Of a stretch of DNA of 64,000 nucleotides, positions 18,742 to 27,373 are shown one piece after another (positions within the stretch are counted from its first letter, which is position 1; the number at the start of each line of letters is the position of its first letter). The notes below the pieces were generated by a model. That model did not search any database. It worked only from the letters and a program-made list of their open reading frames with translations, and had not been told where the DNA came from. Source of the DNA: Sphingobacterium thalpophilum (GTDB lineage: Bacteria; Bacteroidota; Bacteroidia; Sphingobacteriales; Sphingobacteriaceae); the NCBI RefSeq assembly GCF_901482695.1, contig NZ_LR590484.1:3224001-3288000 (forward strand). Direction: 5' to 3'. The position numbers and the translations under genes were made by a program.

Positions 18742-20217
18742 ATGAAACTTAAATTGATGATAGGCCTTTTGTTGGCCTCGGCAACAGTGTTTGCCCAGCA
18801 GGCGGACCGTGCCAAAATGGAGCGGTATTATCAGATTGCCAATGGAGGCAACGCCGAAAGAAAGGACTCTCTGGCGAATGCCCTATTTGCTGAATCCAAA
18901 AAATACAGTACCGAAGAGGAGTACCGTACAGCCATCAATGTACTGCGTATGCTGGAAAGAGAAGACAAACAGCTTGCTCTGGAAAAAGTGGCAACTAAAA
19001 AATATCCTAAAGGAAAGATTACCAGGGAAGCTTTTGTAACGAACGTATTCTATAAAGCAGATGAAACCGCTGCCAAGGAAAAAGCATATCTGGAGTTGAT
19101 CAAGAAATGGCCGGTGGCAAATTTTCCGGGAGATGAATTGACTTATGATTATGTGCTGGCGTCTCTGGCAACTTCCTTTGCCAAGGATGGGGATGCAAAA
19201 AAGGCAAGCCATTATTTAGGGCAGATGAAAGAGCGTTTCTGGCGTGGAAATGGTTACATACCGACTGGTCAGGCCTTACTGGCTGCTGGCGATACAGCCG
19301 CTGCTGCACCCATTTTGAAGACAGCAATGGATGACGCTTATTATTATATTAGTCTGCCCGAGGATCAGAAAGATAACAAAGCCAAGTTTGCTTCCATGGG
19401 CTATGCAAGTGCCATGTCGGCTTATGTCAATATTTTAGTTGGACAAGGAAAGTATCCGGAAGCACTGGAGTATATCGATAAGGCGCTGGCCGTAGCGCCA
19501 GAACAGGCGGATGGACTCGCGAGGGTACATGCAAAGACACTTTTGGGGGTAAATCGTAAACTTGAAGCTTACAATGTTCTGTCCAGACTCTATGCTAAAG
19601 GACAATTTGACACCGAGCCCGAACTAAAAAAGTTGTACGGTGAACTCAATGGTACTTTAGCCGGTTATGAGCAGTATAATGCCACGCTTAAAGAAGAACT
19701 TGTCAAAAATATACGTGAACATATCAAAGGAAATAAAGTATTCAAAAAAGCACCTGATTTCGAATTGCTAAATCTAAAAGGCGACAAAGTAAGCTTGGCA
19801 AGTCTAAAAGGGAAAGTTGTGGTGCTCGACTTTTGGGCCACCTGGTGTCAGCCCTGTGTGCGTTCATTTCCAGGAATGAGAGCCGCCCAAGAGTTATATG
19901 CCAATGATAAGGATGTACAGTTTATATTTGTCAATACTTGGGAGCGGGACAAAAACTACAAAGAGAATGTCGCCAAGTTTATCGACAAAAATCAGTACCC
20001 TTTTGAAGTGATTTTTGATGATCAAAAAGATCCGGAAACAGGAAAGCTGCTTGCAGGCAAGCTAGGTATCAACGGTATACCTTCGAAATTTATCCTGGAC
20101 AAAGAAGGTAATATACGCTATATGCTGACTGGGTCAACCTCCAATGTTGATTATATCAAATTAGAAATGCGCGAACTGATTGAGTCAGCAAAAAAACTTG
20201 ATCCTAACCAAGGCTGA
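18742..20217 (+). CDS. TPR protein with C-terminal TlpA-like thioredoxin domain
   Basis: This 491-residue exported protein has a cleavable signal peptide (MKLKLMIGLLLASATVFAQQ). Residues ~25-330 are helical repeats resembling TPRs (YPEALEYIDKALAVAPEQ). The last ~150 residues form a TlpA/ResA-like thioredoxin domain: APDFELLNLKGDKVSLASLKGK, the redox motif WATWCQPC (about residues 363-370), then the cis-Pro in GINGIPSKF. It should reduce or exchange disulfides in the periplasm. It ends the second SusCD operon; such TlpA genes are common in SusC/SusD/DUF4843/PKD-like loci, so its client may be the surface lipoproteins or the imported ligand. A strong terminator follows. Confidence 0.88.
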   Translation: MKLKLMIGLLLASATVFAQQADRAKMERYYQIANGGNAERKDSLANALFAESKKYSTEEEYRTAINVLRMLEREDKQLALEKVATKKYPKGKITREAFVTNVFYKADETAAKEKAYLELIKKWPVANFPGDELTYDYVLASLATSFAKDGDAKKASHYLGQMKERFWRGNGYIPTGQALLAAGDTAAAAPILKTAMDDAYYYISLPEDQKDNKAKFASMGYASAMSAYVNILVGQGKYPEALEYIDKALAVAPEQADGLARVHAKTLLGVNRKLEAYNVLSRLYAKGQFDTEPELKKLYGELNGTLAGYEQYNATLKEELVKNIREHIKGNKVFKKAPDFELLNLKGDKVSLASLKGKVVVLDFWATWCQPCVRSFPGMRAAQELYANDKDVQFIFVNTWERDKNYKENVAKFIDKNQYPFEVIFDDQKDPETGKLLAGKLGINGIPSKFILDKEGNIRYMLTGSTSNVDYIKLEMRELIESAKKLDPNQG

Positions 20218-20270
20218 CCAAAGTAATTCACCCACGACCGCCAGTCAACCTTTTGCTGGGCTCCTAAAGT

Positions 20271-20328
20271 AGTGTGCGCATGCGAACAACTTCAAACAAG
20301 ATTGTTCGCATGCGCACACTTCCTTTTT
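20271..20328 (+). terminator. Long perfect-stem terminator of the second SusCD operon
   Basis: A 19-bp perfect inverted repeat (AGTGTGCGCATGCGAACAA at 20271-20289; its complement at 20302-20320) has a 12-nt loop and is followed by TCCTTTTTTT. It begins 53 bp after the stop of the thioredoxin gene. The stem contains the self-complementary core TGCGCATGCG-like sequence and is longer than most terminators. Confidence 0.8.
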
Positions 20329-20356
20329 TTAAGAAGATCTTGATAGGTTCCTTACA

Positions 20357-20410
20357 GTGCCCTGAGGGCACAATCAACGATTTTGTGCCAACTGGTATAC
20401 TATTTGGCAC
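20357..20410 (+). repeat. Two short tandem hairpins
   Basis: GTGCCC-TGA-GGGCAC (20357-20371) is followed by GTGCCAA (20385-20391) pairing with TTGGCAC (20404-20410). Both share the GTGCC/GGCAC arms. Function unknown. Nothing else is evident between 20329 and 20480. Confidence 0.4.
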
Positions 20411-20480
20411 GCAGCTGATAAAATGGGTCATTATATTCTTTACGAACGCTTTCCTAGGAACAAGTAGCGTGGGGAAATGA

Positions 20481-20615
20481 AACTTTACCTTTTTATTTCC
20501 ATCATTGGCCGAGTTGTTCCGATCGTTGGCCTAAAGCGCAGCAAATAACGGTAGGATGACCCGTAGTTTTGAATCAGCAATTAAATAAACTAACACAATA
20601 TTAAATAAAATCGTT
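20481..20615 (+). promoter_or_regulatory. Conserved cassette leader, copy 1 (diverged)
   Basis: This is a weaker version of the ~135-bp block found before all seven NTF2-like genes. It keeps ACCT, ATTTCC, CCGAGTT-TTCC, CGTTGGCCTAAAGC and the -7 box TAGTTTTG (20564-20571), while the bases between differ. The retained words are therefore the best candidates for functional sites. Confidence 0.65.
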
Positions 20616-21062
20616 ATGAAAGCACTTATAAAGACATTAGCAGCCACAGCGCTATTTGCCGTATCCACATCCGTTATGGCCGCCCGAGATCCCGAGATTA
20701 AATCCGGGAAAGTAAGCATTAATCTGTCCACTGCAGACTTTGCCCTTGGCCATTATATCGCTGTGACGACAAAGGGACAATCTGCGGGCGTGGAGCAGTT
20801 GTTTGCCACAGATTTTAAGCAGACGATTCAAGCTTCCCATGCGCACACCTATGGACGTAATGCCCTTGTTAAGTCTTTAAAAAAACAAAAAGGAGAAATT
20901 CTGAACTGCAAAGTGAATATCAAGATCGTTGAAAAATCAACAGATTGTATGATTGCAAAAATTGTACTGACATTTGAACACTTCAGTATGACAGACCTTG
21001 TGACACTGGTGTATGCAGACGGCAACTGGAAGGCGTCCAGGTCAATCCATTCCTATAACTAA
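20616..21062 (+). CDS. Secreted NTF2-like protein, paralogue 1 of 7
   Basis: This 148-residue protein has a Sec signal peptide (MKALIKTLAATALFAVSTSVMA). The mature part (STADFALGHYIAVTTKGQSAGVEQLF...; LVKSLKKQKGEILNCKV; MTDLVTLVYADGNWKASRSIHS) follows the helix-sheet order of small NTF2-like / lumazine-binding-like (Lumazine_bd_2-type) proteins, with the closing W-K-x-x-x-SI strand. The fold is inferred from pattern, not from a search. It is the most diverged of seven copies in this window, with an insertion (SHAHTYG) where others have NAATNG. No catalytic residues are recognised; it would act in the periplasm or outside the cell. No clear terminator hairpin of the family type follows. Confidence 0.75.
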   Translation: MKALIKTLAATALFAVSTSVMAARDPEIKSGKVSINLSTADFALGHYIAVTTKGQSAGVEQLFATDFKQTIQASHAHTYGRNALVKSLKKQKGEILNCKVNIKIVEKSTDCMIAKIVLTFEHFSMTDLVTLVYADGNWKASRSIHSYN

Positions 21063-21294
21063 CATCCTATTACAGATGAAAAAGTCTGAAATTTTAATAA
21101 ATACATCCTGAATGAACAAATCAATGTTTGGGAATTAATTTCAATATCTCATCCGTATTTTTGCGTTGGCTTTGATATTTAAGTGTATAAGCTAGGCCAT
21201 TTTTGGGTGAGATTCTTTTTAATTGTTTTGATAAATAATTTAAAGATATTTGTGTACGACAGTTCAGTGGTTGTGGATTGAAAATTGACCGCTT

Positions 21295-21410
21295 TTATGG
21301 ATTTTCTGCCCATTTAAAAGTAGTAATTATTTCCGAATTATCCCAAGGTGTTGAAGGTAGAGCGTCAGTTTCGGTTTCTACCTGCAACTGGATCGACTCC
21401 TTAGATTGGT
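21295..21410 (-). pseudogene. 3' remnant of an unrecognised gene
   Basis: On the minus strand about 37 codons read as a plausible protein end (SKESIQLQVETETDALPSTP, then WDNSEIITTFKWAENP and stop at 21295-21297). Upstream it runs straight into structured repeat B and the terminator half GGCGTGGCTTTTT, so the rest of the gene is missing. The family is not recognised. The surrounding 21063-21294 shows nothing else. Confidence 0.35.
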
Positions 21411-21424
21411 AGGCGTGGCTTTTT

Positions 21425-21650
21425 ACGTCAAAAGGGCCTGATGTTATCAGACCCTTTCTCTTAGCGTTGTTCTGTACAGTAATTTTTATGTTTCCTATTG
21501 TTTCCTCTTTTATGTTTCGTCATCCAATGCTTTTAAAAACTATTGGATTTTTACTGTACGACGCCAATTTTTATGTCGGTCCTTTCTTGCGAAAGGCAGC
21601 TATTGGCTTCATTCTATTGTAAGAACAGCTGCAGTCTGGAAATAGTTTTA
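21425..21650 (+). repeat. Structured intergenic repeat, copy B
   Basis: Four stem-loops are seen in order. H1: AAAGGG...CTGAT/ATCAG...CCCTTT (21431-21457). H2: GTACAGT (21474-21480) with ACTGTAC (21553-21559), enclosing ATCCAAT (21522-21528) with ATTGGAT (21542-21548). H3: CCTTTC-TTGC-GAAAGG (21581-21596). H4: CAGCT (21597-21601) with AGCTG (21627-21631), whose loop ends in TAAGAACA. The direct repeat AATTTTTATGT occurs twice, after each arm of H2. It is preceded by the 3' half of an NTF2-type terminator. From 21651 to 21888 I see nothing recognisable. Confidence 0.8.
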
Positions 21651-21888
21651 TCAGAATGATTTTTTTTCATTTTTTTTAGGTCAGCAATACACTAATTATT
21701 TCACAACAGATAAAATATACAATAGATCATGCTCAGGTTAAACGCTGCATGGCATAATATAGCACCCCAAATTGCTCCTGATTTTACTTTGAAAAGGTAA
21801 AATATTCTGCTTGCAAAATACATCGACAAACTCCAAATAAGTGAAGGTATTAAAAGCGGAAATGCCAACTCTCCTGTACATTACTCAG

Positions 21889-22023
21889 CTTCACCTCCCC
21901 ATTTCCCCCGTTCACCGAGTTTTCATGCCCATTGGTCTAAAGCCCATGGGCTAGGGGCTGTTTGTGTTGTAGTTTTGAATCAACAAATAAGAATAAGTAC
22001 TAATACAAAAAAATAAAGACATT
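21889..22023 (+). promoter_or_regulatory. Conserved cassette leader, copy 2
   Basis: The block runs TTCACCTCCCCATTTCC, CCGAGTTTTC, TTGGTCTAAAGCCCATGGGC, then the -7 box TAGTTTTG (21970-21977) and an A-rich untranslated leader without Shine-Dalgarno. AGCCCATGGGCT is itself self-complementary. Confidence 0.8.
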
Positions 22024-22461
22024 ATGACAACGCTAGTAAAAACATTCGCAGCAGCAGCCCTGATCGCAGTATCCACATTCGCTATGGCAGCTGAGGGCCC
22101 CGGTACAAAATCAGTTAAGGCAAACGTCAATCTGTCTACAGCAGACTTTGCCCTTGAGCACTATATTGCGGTCACTACCACAGGTGAGTCAGCAGGCGTT
22201 GAGCAGCTGTTTACCGGAGATTTCAGCCACAAAGCCAACGCCACTACTCATCACCGTGATGCGGTGGTGAAATTCTTTAAAAAACAAAAAGGAGAGAAAC
22301 TGAACTGCGAAGTGAGTACGGATATCATTGAAGAGTCAGCTGATTTTATGGTGGCTAAAGTGACTATGAAATTTGAAAATTTCACCAAGACCGACTTAGT
22401 TACTTTGGTACGTGAAGATGATAGCTGGAAGGTATCGCGTTCGATCAACGCTTACAGATAG
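22024..22461 (+). CDS. Secreted NTF2-like protein, paralogue 2 of 7
   Basis: This 145-residue protein has signal peptide MTTLVKTFAAAALIAVSTFAMA and mature sequence starting AEGPGTKS. It is intermediate between paralogue 1 and the near-identical group 3-7 (for example VVKFFKKQKGEKLNCEVSTDIIEESADFMVAKV). The predicted fold is NTF2-like, role unknown. It has its own promoter block and terminator and so forms a one-gene unit. Confidence 0.8.
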   Translation: MTTLVKTFAAAALIAVSTFAMAAEGPGTKSVKANVNLSTADFALEHYIAVTTTGESAGVEQLFTGDFSHKANATTHHRDAVVKFFKKQKGEKLNCEVSTDIIEESADFMVAKVTMKFENFTKTDLVTLVREDDSWKVSRSINAYR

Positions 22462-22538
22462 AACACAACGACTAGTGGTCGGTCAGCACAGCCGAAGACT
22501 GACCACTAGTGAATCATATGTTTATAAGTTTAGTGTAA

Positions 22539-22566
22539 AGCCACGTCGTGAGATGTGGCTTTTTTA
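22539..22566 (+). terminator. Cassette terminator, copy 2
   Basis: AGCCACGTC-GTGA-GATGTGGCT (22539-22560) is followed by TTTTT. The next bases, ACGTCAAAAGG, are the first bases of the structured repeat, which then breaks off. AAAAGG/CCTTTT across 22570-22590 may also end the AlkD gene on the other strand. A second inverted repeat, CTAGTGGTC/GACCACTAG, lies at about 22471-22509. Confidence 0.8.
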
Positions 22567-22576
22567 CGTCAAAAGG

Positions 22577-23218
22577 TTATAAATTCCTTTTGTTACTTTC
22601 TATTGCGATAAACTCGGGTAAATATTCCGGGGTGCAGCCTTTTGACACCATTTTACCTTTATACAAACCTGTTTTTTCTCCGAGAGCGATGCAGCGATTT
22701 CGATAGTTTTTTTCGTAAACGCCAATCCAGCCTGCTGTAAAATTCATTGCCCATTGTACGTGAGGCTCTTCGTTTTCAATTTGTTTCTCAATAGCTGATA
22801 ACAATATTTCACTACCTGCTTGTGGTTTGCCCATCCAGCGTAAGCGCGCCTGATAATACCAATAAATTCGCCTTTTAAGTGAATTGGGACTGTCTTTCCA
22901 CAGTTCGATTACAGCGATTGTCTTTTTGTCTTTGGTGAGCTGGTTGGCCATTAACCAGTCCACTAGTTGTAGCTTCTCCTTCTCGCTATGTCGATTCATG
23001 TCGTTGATCAGTTTGTCAATAACATCTTCGCTTAGATATTTTTTGTCCATAATTAAGATGGCCAATTGCTGAGCAAAAAAGAAGTTGGACGACCAAAGTT
23101 CCATGGCTAATTCATGGTCTTTTTTTAAATCTTTTGCAATGATCCGTATATCGCCAAGCTTGGTATTGTGGTCCTGTAATTTAGCTAAAATGATTTGTGC
23201 TCTCCTTGATAAATCCAT
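22577..23218 (-). CDS. AlkD-like DNA alkylation repair protein
   Basis: This 213-residue protein is built from helical HEAT-like repeats and resembles the DNA alkylation repair (AlkD) family, glycosylases that remove N3- and N7-alkylpurines. Indicators are the all-helical pattern, DHELAMELWSSNFFFAQQLAILIMD near the N-terminus, SLKRRIYWYYQARLRW, and a late VQWAMNFTAGWIGVYEKNYRNRCIALGEKTGLY ending in SKGCTPEYLPEF. No export signal is present, as expected for a cytosolic enzyme. It is transcribed alone. Its 3' end abuts the cassette terminator and a stub of the structured repeat. Confidence 0.75.
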   Translation of the reverse strand: MDLSRRAQIILAKLQDHNTKLGDIRIIAKDLKKDHELAMELWSSNFFFAQQLAILIMDKKYLSEDVIDKLINDMNRHSEKEKLQLVDWLMANQLTKDKKTIAVIELWKDSPNSLKRRIYWYYQARLRWMGKPQAGSEILLSAIEKQIENEEPHVQWAMNFTAGWIGVYEKNYRNRCIALGEKTGLYKGKMVSKGCTPEYLPEFIAIESNKRNL

Positions 23219-23411
23219 AATTATCCAAAAGTTTAGTGTTCAGTGCGGGAGTAATTCTTTTCGTTTATCAGTTTCGTTCCCATTCTGAACGCTGCGATTA
23301 CTATGGTTAAAAATAACATTTATTTATTGGTCTCACGCCCCATTTAGCTTACCAAAGCATGCTTTTTTTTAGAAGTCCTTCGATGTGCTATTATTTTTGT
23401 AGCAAAGGTCC

Positions 23412-26105
23412 TTAGAAATTATAATCTACGCCAAAGCTTATGTACCGGGGCAGGAGCCGGTACTCCGTGGTGGAACGCGAGATGTCTGTGAGCAGCGTGT
23501 TTCTGAAAGAACGGGTGTTCAAGATATTTTTGGCCGTTATATCAAAACGGGTCCGGTATTTTTTGAGGTCATAAAACAGCGAAAAATCCGAAAAGTAGTA
23601 CGTTTGTTTTTTTTGGTCGGGCATGGCGCCAAAGCGATAAGATTCGTTTTTGAGGCTGATCTGCAGATTGTCGTTACAGCGCAAAAAGAGATTCAAAAAA
23701 GCCTGGCTATTTGTCAAGCTGTTTGTCACACCTTCCATGCGGTAGCTGCTGGTCTGCAAGCTATACCCTGTATATATGTTGAAGCTGGATTTCCAGGAGC
23801 TTCTGAACGAAAGCCCATAGTCGTAACGGTCTGTGCGGATTTGCCTGCGACCCAGGCCGACGACCAAGTTTTCATAATCCACGGTGTTGAAGCCGATATC
23901 CAAGCGTACATTTCCGTTGAAAGGTCTCAGAAAATAGTTCAGCTCCGCTTTCGCAGAAGTCATCGTTTTATTTTTCAGCAAAAGCTGTTGCACGAGGTTA
24001 AAATTGGGGTTAAGGTCGCTTTCCGTTCCAATATAGTCCAACAGGATCTGATGCCCGATTTGCAGGTTGGCAAAAAAGCGGTCGGTCATATTGCCATAGG
24101 TATAGAGGAGCGATCCACCCGAACTGCTCAGCGTTGCTAAGTTATCCATTCCCTTTATAAAATTGCGCACACCTGTGGTGTAATAGTTGGGTATCAGGTC
24201 GGTGAGTTTGGCGTTCTGCTGTTGAAAAAACAAATCGGCTTCCAGTCGCCCCTTACGGTGTACAGTCCATTTGCCTGATACACCCGGCGAGAGTAATAGG
24301 TCGTTTTTGTGTTTTTGAACCTCAAAGTTAATCAGTCTGCTGTATAACGCGCCCACTTGCAGACGTGGCGTCACCTCCCAGACGCGACGCTTTACCGTGT
24401 ATTTCGAAACAAGGTTCGTCTGAAACAAACGTAGGGTCATGTCGTTGGCAAATTTGGGGGGGTACACCACCGTCTTCTGCTCTGCTTCGGGGCTGGGGAG
24501 TAGCCGCAACTGGCCGTTGAGCTCCTGCTGTTGATAGGTTGAGCTCAATCCCAGCTCGAAGAAATTGCCATTCTGTTGCCGGCTTACATAATGTGTGGTC
24601 GCCCCCAGATAACGCAGTTTGTTGTCTATATGCTGTTGCACCTCGCTCACTGGGTCAGGACCAAAAAGATCTTCATAATAATATGGATTGATGCTGTAAT
24701 CAACCGGCGACTGCTGGCTGATAAAACGTATCGAGCTGACCAGGGCTTTGCGTGGCGACAGTTTACGGCTGTACGTCAGGTTGTGATTAGTTAGGTAGCC
24801 TTTGTTTTTGGTGGATTCTAGGCTGGCTGTATTATTAAAAAGCAGTTTGCCCACCTCATTGGTGTTCAACGAACCCAGTGTACCGGTGTAGCTAAGTGTG
24901 GTATGAGTGGCGGGTTCGTACTGCAGCTCCAGTTTGGTGAAATAATTGTCGATTTTACGGGCAAAAGCATAGTTTTCAGTGGTGGTAAACTGAATGTCTG
25001 GTAGATTGTACTCCTGCACCGTATGGCGATAAAACGACTTTTTTGTGGGGTTGGCAAAGCCCAGCCATTTGATTTTGATTGCCGGCGTAGGATTCAAAAT
25101 GGTATTTAATGATATGAGCTTGTCATTGTTGAAATTCGTGCGTCGATAGTCGAAACCGGGCAGGTTGGGCGTATTGTCAATAAGTGTCGGTGTACTTACG
25201 TCTTGACCGATTTGACCGGGTTCGTTGGCCGGGCCGGACTGAATCAGGTGGTTGATGCTGCTTACAGCATCGTAGCCATTATTGTTGGCGCTGGCCAGTA
25301 GGTAATATTTGTTGCGCTTGCCAAAATTCATGAGGTTGGCGCTGGCCTGGTAATATTTGGCACCAATTGGTGAGCCCTGCAGCCCGACCGAGCCCAGCCA
25401 TTGGCTTTTGCTATCCGCTTTCAGTTGCAGATTAAGAGCGACCTTATCGGAGTTTTCGATGCCTTTCAGTTGTTTGTTATTGGAATAGCGCTGCAGTACC
25501 TGAATTTTCTCCAGCGGTTGCACGCTCATATTTTGCGTAAGCAGGCGGTAGCCCTTTTCAAAAAAGTCATCGCCCTCTACCATGACCTTTTCCACCTCTT
25601 TGTTGCCGATCTTGATGCTGCCATCGGTGCCTACGTTGATTCCGGGAATTTTGCGCAGCAGGTCTTCCACGTTGCGCTCATCACCCTGCAGAAAAGACTT
25701 TGCCACCAATTCGATGGTGTCCCGGCCATGCCGGTAGGGCTGCTTGGCATGTATAAGCACTTCCTGTAAACGCTGCACACCGCCGGCCTGCATGTGCACA
25801 TCGATAAGCGTATCAGCTCGCACCGGTTCAATGGCCAGGCTAAGCGGTTCATAGCTAAGCGCTTTGAACTGCAGTATGAATTTTCCACGTTGCAGGGTTT
25901 GCAGATGGTAATTTCCCTCGGCGTTGCTAAAGGTGTAGGCCAGCATCTGCGAATCTGCCGCAAGGCGCAGATCGATGCGCACACCGCGCAGCGCTTCACC
26001 CTTGACCGTAACCCTGCCATGTATATTGACCTGTGCCCCTGCAAATAAGGGCAGTAGGCATAGGCCAAGCCAACCAGCTATACGCTTAATTTTTTTCCCA
26101 CTCAT
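23412..26105 (-). CDS. TonB-dependent-receptor-like outer membrane beta-barrel protein
   Basis: This 897-residue protein starts at ATG 26105 (signal peptide MSGKKIKRIAGWLGLCLLPLFAGAQ); a GTG at 26126 would add seven residues before the signal. A carboxypeptidase-regulatory-like domain (INIHGRVTVKGEALRGVRIDL-like start, residues ~25-105) precedes a plug-like segment (VEDLLRKIPGINVGTDGSIKIGNKEVEKVMVEGDDFF) and a long barrel with alternating aromatic strands ending in FGVDYNF. It lacks a SusD partner. It overlaps the end of the upstream GLPGLI gene by 20 bp, so the two are translationally coupled, a pairing common in Bacteroidota. The substrate is unknown. Confidence 0.85.
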   Translation of the reverse strand: MSGKKIKRIAGWLGLCLLPLFAGAQVNIHGRVTVKGEALRGVRIDLRLAADSQMLAYTFSNAEGNYHLQTLQRGKFILQFKALSYEPLSLAIEPVRADTLIDVHMQAGGVQRLQEVLIHAKQPYRHGRDTIELVAKSFLQGDERNVEDLLRKIPGINVGTDGSIKIGNKEVEKVMVEGDDFFEKGYRLLTQNMSVQPLEKIQVLQRYSNNKQLKGIENSDKVALNLQLKADSKSQWLGSVGLQGSPIGAKYYQASANLMNFGKRNKYYLLASANNNGYDAVSSINHLIQSGPANEPGQIGQDVSTPTLIDNTPNLPGFDYRRTNFNNDKLISLNTILNPTPAIKIKWLGFANPTKKSFYRHTVQEYNLPDIQFTTTENYAFARKIDNYFTKLELQYEPATHTTLSYTGTLGSLNTNEVGKLLFNNTASLESTKNKGYLTNHNLTYSRKLSPRKALVSSIRFISQQSPVDYSINPYYYEDLFGPDPVSEVQQHIDNKLRYLGATTHYVSRQQNGNFFELGLSSTYQQQELNGQLRLLPSPEAEQKTVVYPPKFANDMTLRLFQTNLVSKYTVKRRVWEVTPRLQVGALYSRLINFEVQKHKNDLLLSPGVSGKWTVHRKGRLEADLFFQQQNAKLTDLIPNYYTTGVRNFIKGMDNLATLSSSGGSLLYTYGNMTDRFFANLQIGHQILLDYIGTESDLNPNFNLVQQLLLKNKTMTSAKAELNYFLRPFNGNVRLDIGFNTVDYENLVVGLGRRQIRTDRYDYGLSFRSSWKSSFNIYTGYSLQTSSYRMEGVTNSLTNSQAFLNLFLRCNDNLQISLKNESYRFGAMPDQKKQTYYFSDFSLFYDLKKYRTRFDITAKNILNTRSFRNTLLTDISRSTTEYRLLPRYISFGVDYNF

Positions 26106-26865
26106 ATACCTGTTCGACACTGCCACGAACTTTTTGGCGTTCCACGGTTACACCTTCCATCACCGGCATTTTGCTCATCATCATGCGCATTCGCTCTTCC
26201 GTTTCAAGATCTACTTTTTTTATGTAGCTCTCCAGGCTGAGCTTGGGCAGCGACTGCATGTATTTTTCGTTGACAGGTACATTGCCAGTGTAGGGGTACT
26301 CAATTTCTTTGAGCAGCCAATAATTGGGGTTGGCCCCTTCGTTGTATAGCATGACGATAAGGCCGGGCAGACCACCAAATTTATAAGGCCCAGCAGGTAC
26401 GGGAATATCGTTGGTATAGTAGGCGACCAGTGTAGTCCCACGGTAGGCGGCTGTAGCTTTGTGGCATATATGCTTGCCCAAGGTATCTACATCCTTATAG
26501 TTAGTATTCCAGACGAGGGGCGGAAATTCGTCGCTGATCAGGTAGTTGCTGCCTTTGAGCGAGCAGGTTTCGAGCAATTGAGGTACATTGTTTTTTTGGA
26601 TAACGATGTTCCGGTAGACTTTGCCCATATCCAGCGTAAGGGACATGCTGCCGCTCAGCTCATCCTCGTCGCTGTTGTCGGCAGCTTGAGGTTTGGGCAG
26701 TGGCAGCGAATCGCGAACAGCAGTCTTCACGCCGTCCTGAAAATAAACCTCCTCCCGAAAAGTAGCCATAGGTGATGGCAGGTATTCGTACACCGCTTTT
26801 AGTTTTTGGCCATACGTAACCGTCATGGCCAATAAGAATACAAAGAATAGAGAATATCTGTACAT
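26086..26865 (-). CDS. GLPGLI family protein
   Basis: This 259-residue secreted protein has signal peptide MYRYSLFFVFLLAMTVTYGQ. It carries the signature that names the family, here GPYKFGGLPGLIVMLYNEG at residues ~164-182, and a preceding central region with TAAYRGTTLVAYYTNDIPVPAG. GLPGLI proteins are periplasmic or surface proteins of unknown biochemical role that travel with beta-barrel receptors. The downstream barrel gene overlaps it, and a small secreted protein is encoded 80 bp upstream, probably in the same operon. Confidence 0.9.
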   Translation of the reverse strand: MYRYSLFFVFLLAMTVTYGQKLKAVYEYLPSPMATFREEVYFQDGVKTAVRDSLPLPKPQAADNSDEDELSGSMSLTLDMGKVYRNIVIQKNNVPQLLETCSLKGSNYLISDEFPPLVWNTNYKDVDTLGKHICHKATAAYRGTTLVAYYTNDIPVPAGPYKFGGLPGLIVMLYNEGANPNYWLLKEIEYPYTGNVPVNEKYMQSLPKLSLESYIKKVDLETEERMRMMMSKMPVMEGVTVERQKVRGSVEQVYEWEKN

Positions 26866-26945
26866 GATCGTTGGATTGAAGAAAGCGAGGCCTGAGCCTC
26901 GCTTAAATTTTTAAAATTGTATTCGAATAACATTTACTGCTCAGA

Positions 26946-27275
26946 CTACAGCTCGTTATTGGCAAGCATATGTCTGTACATCAGTTTGCAGGTTCCGAAG
27001 AATCCTGTGCATGAATTTTCTACATAGGTCTCCGATGTATAGGTGTTTACCACCTGGCCGCTGCTATTGTAAACATGTAGCACGTAAACACATTTTGTTA
27101 GCATGTCTTTGGACTCCTTTTTTTCTGCAACTTTAACCTCCGCTTTGGTTTTGGCCAGGTCGTAAGTGGCTGTTTTTGCATTAGCATTTTCTTTGGTGTC
27201 TTTTGCTTCCGTACCGGCAAAGGCTGTAGTGGTTAGCGCAGCTACGGCTACCAAGCTCATCATTAATTTTTTCAT
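26946..27275 (-). CDS. Small secreted protein of unknown function upstream of GLPGLI
   Basis: This 109-residue protein has a clear signal peptide (MKKLMMSLVAVAALTTTAFA). A Lys/Glu/Ala-rich linker follows (TEAKDTKENANAKTATYDLA), then a compact C-terminal segment with three cysteines (KCVYVLHVYNSSGQ; NSCTGFFGTCKLMYRHML), which could form a disulfide. I do not recognise a family. It shares a strand and short gap with the GLPGLI and barrel genes and is probably the first gene of that operon. It could be a partner of those proteins; this is inference from position only. Confidence 0.75.
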   Translation of the reverse strand: MKKLMMSLVAVAALTTTAFAGTEAKDTKENANAKTATYDLAKTKAEVKVAEKKESKDMLTKCVYVLHVYNSSGQVVNTYTSETYVENSCTGFFGTCKLMYRHMLANNEL

Positions 27276-27373
27276 TTTTTTAATGTTTTTAGTTTAACCA
27301 TATATACCGCTGAGGGCATATTTTAATTATCTGGTATGAAAATAAGGACAAGAAACGACTTGATTTTGGCCGT

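Noticed and set aside
20274..20480. 68-codon plus-strand frame after the thioredoxin gene
   Set aside because: It begins inside the terminator stem and covers the tandem hairpins; the composition is not protein-like and there is no start context.
21063..22023. CRISPR array or direct-repeat array in the long spacer
   Set aside because: Repeats here are single copies of dispersed elements; no regularly spaced repeat-spacer pattern exists anywhere in the window.
23604..24140. 178-codon plus-strand frame opposite the beta-barrel gene
   Set aside because: It lies antisense within a well-supported coding sequence, with no start context or recognisable domain.
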